Source: Neodiprion pinetum (lineage: Eukaryota > Arthropoda > Insecta > Hymenoptera > Diprionidae). From it: a stretch of DNA of 64,000 nucleotides. The first letter of the stretch is position 1. Each line of letters begins with the position of its first letter. Below the pieces are notes generated by a model. The model had not been told where the DNA came from and searched no databases. It saw nothing but the letters and a program-made list of their open reading frames with translations. The stretch spans positions 16,688,537-16,752,536 of the forward strand of contig NC_060233.1 of assembly GCF_021155775.2 (NCBI RefSeq), given 5' to 3'. The position numbers and the translations under genes are program-made. Shown here one piece after another: positions 55,601-64,000 of the stretch.

Positions 55601-58010
55601 AAATTTTACCAGCTCGAGTGCATGGAATAAGATTTTGAGATAATTTTGCTGACATTATTACCCTCCTTTTCATTATCAAAACCTTTTTTTTGATAAATGT
55701 CCATTTAGAAAGTTACATATATGAATTTCAAATGCGGGCCTGGTTAAATTTAACGTGATTATAATATTTGAAAAAAAACGATGTATGCAAATGTTTAACT
55801 ACGTGCACTCAACGTTGAAGTGAAATTTTCCAAATTACCGCACCAGTTACGAAATTAATTTATGCGGTAGTCAGTTCAATTAATTTTCATCGCCTTCCTT
55901 TGCATTGCCAGTTAGTTTACATCCGGCCATCCACGGTTTTTTTTTCTTCTTTACCGAGGCACGTGTAAATCTTCCTCCAACGGAACGCCGTGCTTTATCA
56001 TTATAATATAAAATTAGCCTTTCATGAGTTGTGGTAAATCGCTGTGTTCGTGACTGGAGGAATAGTTCTTGGTGATGTGTTAATTTTTTTTATTCTACGT
56101 CGATAATCTGATAATTGAATGAAAATTTTATTCAAATTTGAATGCAGATGATTCAAGTCTTGATTCGGAATTAATTTAATTCTTTACACCGAGAAACTAA
56201 TATTTCGCAAGAATATTTTTATAAAACCGAATGGGTTGTGCTGTGAGATTGCTAACAAAACAAGTTGTTCGATCATTTTATGGATTTGATTATTCATTTG
56301 CGTTTCGTTGCGCTACCATATACTTGGAGGCTTTATCATCGCTATGAATAAAATACCGGAGGATCGTAAAAGACGACACTCAAAATTGAATTTCAAACTA
56401 TATCGAGAGAAACTGCGATATGGAACACAGTGTCGTAGTCAGAGTGAAAAAAGCGGGGCCCTTATACCGGAAGTAACGTAGAACGAAGCCGAAAATTTCG
56501 TCGTAAGTAAATATATCAATTTTTGGATGTTTGCCACACCAACATTTTCCCAGTTCTTAATAATTCGAACGAATGCTTGACAAAACGGAACGGAGGAGGA
56601 AACAGAAATACGTGAAAGAAGATAAAGAAATGACGAAGTTGAAGTTCGTAATCTAACAATGCATTTTCAAAATGATGCGTCATTTTGCAACTGTTCAAAT
56701 GTCTCAACTTCAGTAAACTGTAATACAGTATCAGTAAACTGATATTTTGCGAATTCAACCCCTTCAAAGTTATTCAACAGTTGCGAAACAGGTGATAATT
56801 TTCATTTCAACGTTACTCATTTCATCTTCGTGAGAAATGAATGTATAATGTATAATTTACAATGCCACCACTGTTTTACATTAAATCGCAGTACTTCTGT
56901 AAGTTCTCAACCGCTGCAGATGGCAGGAAGTTGAAATTATTTGACAATAGTCTGAGTCTGAGTCTTAAGTCTGAGAATAATAAACGTGATATGGCGTATC
57001 AAGAAATTGATTTGGACATTTTTCGAGATTTGTTGAAAATTTTGGCAAAATGAAAAGAGCTAAATCGTGTGTTTCTTCTTTTCTTTTTGCAATCTGTTGA
57101 CTCTAATATCTTTTACTGCCAGAGTCGATTTATAACTTTGTAATGTTTATTCTACTAACTGCGTAAGCGGGAACTCAGTAAATTCAACCAGATTCGATCT
57201 TCGAAATTGTAACTTTTGAAACAACGATTTCGGTGACTTGGGATAGTATGCAATCGTTTTCACTCGAAAATTACGTGAATGTAGCCTGTGTACATAAATT
57301 GCAATTTTCGAAATCGATGAGAATTTTGTCAAAAATTCAAAGGGACCAATCTTCAATTTCTTAAGATTTTTGAATTCAAAAAATTTTTCGTCTCAAAATA
57401 GCTTGCTAAGAGTTTGTTTGTTTGTTTTTTTTTTTTTTACTTACTCGTTTTTACCGGATTTACAAAAGATATATCGACCGCCGGAGGATCAAAAGCCGGA
57501 AAAACAAGATAAGATATCTCAATTTTTTGAATGTGAATTTGAAATTAACAATCATGGCGAATTGAGATTGCCCTCAATCGATTATTTACACAAAATTACG
57601 TAGACATAGCATTTGTATGAATGGATTTGAGTGTTGTTCGAAATTCGTCAAAATCGGGGAAGGGCGGGGGGGGGGGGGGGGGGGCGAAGAAGTCCAAGAG
57701 CTGATCTTTACTGTTTTTAAGATTATTGTAGCCAAACAAAATTGCTCTTTTCCACTTATTAAAGCCTTAAGGGGTCCACATGAGAGTCGCGAGGGTTTAA
57801 ATTCCCGAACCCGTGTGAATTTTATACGTATGTATGTAAAATATACATATAATATATAGTTGTCTTCGTGCGTGTGTGTTATATATTTTAATTTCTAAGA
57901 TAATTCCTTGGAGATATTGATTGAATATTTTTGTGAACGATACACAAGAACTTGACGTTACTGATTTTCTATGCTGAGAAATCCTTCAGCTGGGCCCGAA
58001 ATCGATACTT
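52673..58010. other. Esterase-1 5' flank, duplication junction and unit-2 spacer
   Basis: The esterase-1 5' flank includes a TATA-like ATATAAGTTATAC near 52854-52866, also conserved upstream of esterase-2. The junction between units lies at 53179-53181 (CAATTTATT, a filler C, then CAAAGTCAGC). Beyond it is the unit-2 copy of the non-coding spacer. No gene is supported. Confidence 0.5.
57666..57684. repeat. Poly-G tract, 19 G in unit 2
   Basis: Paralogue of the 22-G run at 43124-43145. Confidence 0.85.
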
Positions 58011-58016
58011 TTTATT
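58011..58016 (-). terminator. Candidate poly(A) signal AATAAA of esterase-2
   Basis: AATAAA on the minus strand, 363 nt past the esterase-2 stop and in the same place as in unit 1. Confidence 0.45.
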
Positions 58017-58378
58017 GATTGTGATACGTATAAGCAAATAGTAAGCTGTTGAGATCTCGTCACAGAAACAAAACAAATAGATACTGGAATTATGAAAAAA
58101 AGTTCACTACCAGATATCGATGCTTCGATTCATACCGCTCAAACATGCTTGCAAATTTGATCCGTATGAACAGATTTTCTTAGCTTATGAATCTAATAAC
58201 TTGATAAACACTCAATGCATGACTGTCTCGTGAGGAAGTCTAATGAAAGTATTGATGTATTACCAACTCAGTTCCTTAGAAGAAAGAAACACGTACCAGG
58301 AACTTATAATTATGATAAACGAAATACCTTGTACATTTGCCAGCGCAAAATCGGTTATATGAGCTTTGAGCAGATAAG

Positions 58379-61300
58379 TTAAGGGGCCAAGGTTCCGGCC
58401 GAGGTGTTCCTCAAGGTAGCTGCAGACGCTTCGGCATGGACCAAATTCGCCCAAAACTCCATGCGCTCTTTAAAAAGAGAGTACTCCATCGACAGTGTAA
58501 CTTCAGACTGGTTGCCTATTCGTAGATAATTGTCCATCGTCGTGTATTCAGTGTATGTGACATTTTCCTCAGAAGCCAAGACCGTTGGTGTCCTGAAAAG
58601 TCAGGGCATCGTTAGCTTTGAATTTGATACGATATTCCGAATTCTGAACAACTCACCCATTGATCGCGAATGATGTCCAGAGTTGCACCATGTTGTCCAC
58701 CATTTCGAAATCAGTGTCGGTCAAATTATCACCTCCCAGGATCGACCTCAGTGGAAAGAGGTAGATGACATCGTCGGTGTGCATAACGGCGTCGGGTATT
58801 CCCGCAGCGAGGCTGTAGGTCCCTCGATAATTGAACAAGTAAAAGTACTGGGGATTCACAGCCAGAGGAAGCTGCTGTTGGAGTCCGTCCAAGGTTGGAT
58901 AGATGAAGTTAGCGTCGCCAACGAGACGAGTTAGGTTCGTGAGCAGCTGACGGCAAATCATACAGTCAGATATAGTCAATAGTGTCATTTTAGTGACTGG
59001 CGGGATTGGGGGGCTGACCACTCCATCGTTTTGTTGTTTGTACACCGGATTCCAAGAATATACGATATCATACGATCTCAAAGAATTATGGGTAGATTTC
59101 GGACGAATGCGAAAGATTTCATAGGATTCCATGAATTTCAGGAATTTCGTGTAGTTGAAATTTCAGAACTCAAATGATTTCATAAGATTTCACGTGTCAT
59201 GTAGATACACCAGATTTCAAGGATCGTGAACCTTTTGGGCGATATAGACTTTTTCATAACCATGATTTTTCACAGGAAAACATCGCTACTTTTGATCTCT
59301 AACACGATTAATTAATTCGCCTGAAAATTACACCACTGCAGAAAATATCGTTTGTGTTGCCATAACTACAGCGGTTGGAAAATTTCAAATTCCTATTCGC
59401 ACCGGCTTGGAATCTAAAAGCGCGTGACGAAAAGACAAATTTTGAGGGTTAAGATCTCACCCACCTCAGTCGAGTTTGTTGTAAAATCGTCGTTGAAATA
59501 AAAGTTCTTCACAGCCTTGACCCAAGCGGCTCCTGAGTCTGTCTGATAATTCCAGATCAACATCTCGGGCAGCACAAGATCGAAGTTATCCAAAAAGTCA
59601 TAAAACTTTTCATCGTCGCTATACAACGCTGTTCAAGCAGGCGAAAACGAAATGAATTTCAATTCAAAGTACATTAAGAAAAATTTAATTCAGTAAGCAA
59701 CGTATCTACACTACCGAGACCTTAATATCACTTCATCGTTGCATCAACATCAAACTATCTTGACCCTAGAACGATGATCTCATTTTATTTTCACCTATTG
59801 GACTAACGGGGGTCGAAAACGCCGCAATCTTGTGAACTCTATCTCTCGGGTACATCATATCATTAAGGGTCCTATACTCTCATTTTCTTCGTTTTTCAAT
59901 AAAGAATCACGCGGTCCAAAAAAATTTTTGCTCAAGTTCCAAAAAAGTGATCAAAAATCAGTTGGAAAGGTGAAAAAAGGGTAAGCTGTTCTCTTGCGAC
60001 TAGAAATGTAAATCCATGTGTGGTGTTTTTTCACACCCCGTTAGCGTTCCAGGGTTGAAAATAACGAGGATGGATAGTACGAGTAACTGTATCAAGAAAG
60101 AACGGTAATACCTAATAGCTATTATGATTACGGTAGCAAAATTAAAGTCATTATGAGCTGCATGGTAAATACAGCTAAAAATTTTTTTAATAATAAAAAT
60201 GTCGTCACTTCAAAATTTCAGTACTTGCAATTGGACTAGCATCTTTGAAATATCGAGTACGTACCTCCGGTCATCAAGATCCCTTCGTCTCGGACGATTC
60301 CTGTCATCCAAGGCAAATCGCAGAATTCGCCCGTCGCAAACAAGTTCGTAGGACTATCGGTGAGCACCGCGCCTTCGATGTCTGGCTCGTCAGTCGGGCC
60401 CCACACAAAAAGTGGGACCGACTCCCACACGTAGAATTGTGAGGCTGAGGCGACGATATCCGAGGCATTCACGGTTCGCAAACACTCGATCAAGGCACTC
60501 GAGGTGTCGTTGTCACAGCCAACGTAGCCACCGAGCTGAAAAGCACGGCTTGCGTATCCTGCACTGGGCAAATGGGCCCAAGTCGACAGAGCCGATCCAC
60601 TCTGTGTTATGTATCTGTGAAACAGTCCTGTGGATCGAAAAGATTCGTGTCGTGAAGGTCCGTTCTGTAGTGATGAGGTTTATCTGCTCCTCTTGTTCGA
60701 AAAGAAATTGCCGCGGTTTTAATGTGGGAAAAATAACAGATCTACAATGGACCAAAGTTAAATACAATCGAGCCGCTAGAGCCGAATCCTCCTACAGACC
60801 AGTCACAGCGGAATTTTCAATGATTGCGTTAATTTAGAACAAAAATTTTCCTTCGCGAATCGTTAGGAAGGTGGGGGTCATCTCTACTAATAAACTGGAT
60901 TTTTGGGAATCCATCCATCTACCTTCAATCGCCATCTTGAATTTACATGTAGATTCTTTTAGTTGTTAAGTTACTCGTTCATTCTCAACTTTACGCCAGT
61001 AATGGTACAAACCAATCTTGAAGCGATTTCTATTTTCTTCAACTTGGGCAATTACCATTTTTTTCGTAAGATTGATATTTCTCGATTTAGGCCTGCAGGA
61101 GTGGGGACGGGATTTAATGGTCTTATTATCTCGTTTATCATTGACTTTTACGTATGAACGACGATGAACAAACTTATAGGGATTTGATCATCGTTTATGC
61201 ATGAAAGTTGACAATAAACGTGACGACGCAATAATTAGATTTCACCTCCACTTTTTTCGGTTATAATTATAAAAATAGTCATCCTAGAAATAAAAAACAC

Positions 61301-63426
61301 CACCCAAGTTGTAGGGAATTTTATTCCCTACAAGTTGGTTTCTTATTGTTCGTGCGTAAAAGTAAACAATAGACAGGATCAGACGATAATTGAATTTATC
61401 ATCTCCTTCCCCCCTCCGCCACCCATTACCAAACGATTTGTGAAGGAAAATAATGTCCCAAATTGATGCACTTTCAGCGCTTATTCCAGTTCATAGTGAC
61501 CGGACTATTGTCACTGAGGCATCGTCAACACGTGAGACCAGTAATTGGTGAAATTATTATTCAAACGTAAGAAACAGGGATAATTTTGGCCATTTCCACT
61601 TACACAAGTCTCGTGCGTTGTTGTAAAGTTTGAGACAGTAATTTGCAGGTTGATACATAGCTTTGTATGTCATGAAATATCTCACTTTTAATTGACGAAC
61701 ATTCGAGATCGTGATTTGTACTGACTCTTGAATGTCCGTCATTGCCAGTAAGTTAATTATAAATTATCGAACAGAGTTCTTCCATAATGCCTAACAATAT
61801 GACCGCCGACTTTGGCACGTGTGTGAAAATATTTCAGGTGACGTACTCTGTAATGGTTACCGGTCAAGAAAACTACACAAATGTGACACTATTTTATTGT
61901 TCTCCTTTTTTTTCATCAGAAGTCAAATTCACGTCGCACTTGAAAATGATGAGTCGGCCAACATATTGATATTAGAAATAGAATGATTAGTCTGTTTTCC
62001 TTTTCGCCATATTGAATTAGCCATTTCGAATTTCGAAAGAAGGAGGGGATGTTTCCGATGTATTCAAACAGCCTAACAAGAGACTTGTTGAGCTTAAGAG
62101 TCTTGATCTGAATCAAGACAGTAAAGTAAACCTGTTTTCACCTTCCGCCGCTTTCGAGAGTGACAAGAGATGAACGGAAGCGCTTCCAGCACTTTGTCCA
62201 AAAAGTGTGACTTGATCAGGATCACCGCCAAAGTATTCGATGTTGTTTTGCACCCACTTGAGAGCCAGGATCTGGTCCTTCAGCCCCCAATTCCCAGCCG
62301 CCACTTCGTTGCCAGTACTCAGAAATCCTAAAGCCCCGATCCGATAGTTCGGCAGGGCGAGCACGATACCAGAATCCAAAAGGTAGTCTGGCGAAAAAGT
62401 GGCAGAGCTTGAACTGCCGAGTACAAAAGCTCCTCCATGGATGAAAATCATTACCGGAAGCAGAGTGCTTGTGTTTACCGGAAGCTGCGAAGATTTCAGG
62501 TCATGAGAGATTAAAAATGTTGGCTTGAAAATGCAGTGCGAAATCAAATAATTGTTTGTGGATGCAGAATATTGAAATATCAGTTTCATGGCTTGCTTGC
62601 AGTGGCAGATACCTTTCATATATTCGTTTGGTAATCAATCTAACTAGTGTTCTTTTCTTGTTTGTTCTAGGTGAGTGCAGTTCCGTTCTTTGATGTACTT
62701 GTAATTGTAATTGTATCAGTCGAATCAGTCGAGCATCTTCGAACCTCTCAAATCACGCCATAAAGTGATATTGATTTTAGAATTTTGTGTCTATCAACCT
62801 GTGGCGTGTAAACGTTGAGGTACAGACAATCTTCGCTGCCCAATGTGCTACCAAATGCCTGGGGACATTCGTTTCCATCTGCAGTGGCATTTAGAGTCCC
62901 GTTCCAAGCTCCGGCTGCCACGGGGTTCGCGAATCTGACGTGAGAAATCAAATTGAGAATCTAATTAAAAACAGGGAAAACACTGAAATGTAACGCTTCT
63001 GTGCGAAACGTTTCAAAGTCCGTCCAATGATATGGCGTCATCGGCAACTCAATTACATGTTTATCTAATCGACTTGCGACACAACCCAAAATTTATGTCG
63101 TACCACGTATGTAGTATCGTATTCAATGACCGCCGTTAAACTTCTCTTCTCAGATAATCTACACCCAACTTTTAACATCGTTTGTTTCATTCGTACATAA
63201 TTTACGAATATGCTCTTTCGGCAAACCTGAGATTTCCAATCGGTGGCTCGCCATACCGAATCCCGAGGAAAGCGGAAATGCTCCGATTGTTTCTAGTGGT
63301 GATAGTCGTGCCCAGCAGGTTACCCTGAAGAATCGTCACTTCTGGCTCACCATAACTTGTACCGAAAAATAATAAACTTGACAAGATTGTAAAGAGGACA
63401 CATTTCACCGTCACTCGCAACACCAT
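58379..63426 (-). CDS. Esterase-2: secreted type-B carboxylesterase, seven exons, 569 aa
   Basis: Paralogue of esterase-1 and predicted secreted ester hydrolase. Exons are 63227-63426, 62799-62934, 62142-62484, 60265-60627, 59465-59628, 58657-58946 and 58379-58592. All junctions are GT-AG with matching phases and total 570 codons including TAA. The signal peptide is identical to that of esterase-1. The oxyanion hole HGGAF and the triad Ser210 (FGQSAGSA), Glu341 (VRDEG) and His458 (MHTDD) are kept. The usual GIPYGQPP-type motif is altered to GIRYGEPP. The stop comes earlier than in esterase-1, after TSAGTLAP, so the hydrophobic end is missing. The exon-5 donor (GAG|GTGGGT) was chosen over a GTGAGA four bases later to keep phase and the family's spacing to VGD. 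The substrate is unknown. Confidence 0.93.
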
Positions 63427-64000
63427 CGTGAAAAATGTCTGCTGTCTCGCAGTTGAGCAAATGTCCAACTGCTGTTTTTCTTTGCTTGGCTTGTGTGCCG
63501 TGTCGCGCAACGAAATGAGTGTAAAATCCACAAAGATTGAGCTGCGGTCAAGTGTTATCTTCTTTAATTGTCGTATCCAAGCGACAAAGGCCAAATTTTC
63601 GCATGCATATAAGTTATACTGACACTGTATCCAAAGTGACCGTCATGGAACTAACCAGAAGTAATGAATGTTCTTGAAGCATTTTTACTGCTTGAAGAAT
63701 ATGTCTGCTTCGCAATAAATGGAACCATTGTTCGTCGGTCGACCTCTCTCTGATATTCCTCAAATTTTTCTGTAGGTCACTTATTCAATGTAAAAACAAA
63801 ACACCGTATTTATATTTAATACTAATCGGTGTCGATCGACACTTTAGAAAATAAGTATAATATCTGCTCAAGACTCTGACCAATTGATACTAGTTTAACC
63901 TATCTATTATCTAATCCCCAATTCCAATTTATTGCACACGACATCGAATCTTCAATCGCGACAAAAGGTTGTAAATGGCATGAAATTTTGTCACGAAACA
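63427..64000. other. Esterase-2 5' flank
   Basis: It includes a TATA-like ATATAAGTTATAC near 63606-63618 (minus-strand reading TATAACTTATAT), shared with unit 1 and a weak promoter candidate. Past 63933 the sequence is unique and nothing is recognised. Confidence 0.35.

Larger units (their letters stand above)
53181..63933. repeat. Tandem segmental duplication, unit 2
   Basis: 10,753 bp, starting CAAAGTCAGCTACGATCTA and ending ...CAATTTATT, after which the sequence becomes unique (GCACACGAC). It carries esterase-2. It lacks the retroelement and so shows the pre-insertion state of that site. Confidence 0.95.

Noticed and set aside
1..64000. tRNA, rRNA, CRISPR or bacterial operon features
   Set aside because: None seen; the gene structure is eukaryotic throughout.

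Overview
The window reads as nuclear DNA of an insect: AT-rich, with short coding exons separated by GT-AG introns, two insect-type gene families, and several kinds of transposon debris. A hymenopteran is my best guess; the sequence alone does not prove the order. All host genes found lie on the minus strand, so each gene starts at its high coordinate.

Positions 1-36.6 kb hold a tandem cluster of three GMC (glucose-methanol-choline) FAD-dependent oxidoreductases of the glucose dehydrogenase type. GMC-1 (1-9441, five coding exons) lacks only its last codons and has a very long N-terminal part. GMC-2 (16973-18844) has an uninterrupted coding region. GMC-3 (20377-28163, plus a candidate signal-peptide exon at 36491-36571) has at least five exons. 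All splice phases agree across the models. Introns and spacers carry a fold-back element (976-1320), copies of a 422-424 bp MITE (32833-33254, 34020-34443, fragment near 7271), an inverted-repeat cluster (24115-25230), a 31-bp degenerate minisatellite (15981-16790) and a 10-bp-phased repeat (31931-32160).

Positions 38600-63933 are a recent tandem duplication of about 10.75 kb. Unit 1 is 38600-53179 and unit 2 is 53181-63933. Each unit carries one complete seven-exon carboxylesterase gene with a signal peptide and an intact Ser210-Glu341-His458 triad. The two esterases differ most around the active-site gorge and at the C terminus.

The most unusual object is a 3746-bp retroelement (48555-52300) in intron 1 of the unit-1 esterase, absent from unit 2. 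It encodes a Ty3/gypsy-type gag and a protease-RT-RNase H pol joined by a -1 frameshift site, but no integrase. Its two 422-bp LTRs are INVERTED relative to each other (one mismatch), each is a complete TG...CA LTR, and the element is flanked by a 4-bp target duplication (CACG/CATG). It therefore looks like a single integrase-type insertion of a molecule with head-to-head LTRs, either an aberrant reverse-transcription product or a member of an unusual family.

How the genes relate: the GMC enzymes and the secreted esterases are separate metabolic or detoxification-type families, each growing by local duplication. Nothing in the window shows a shared regulatory circuit.
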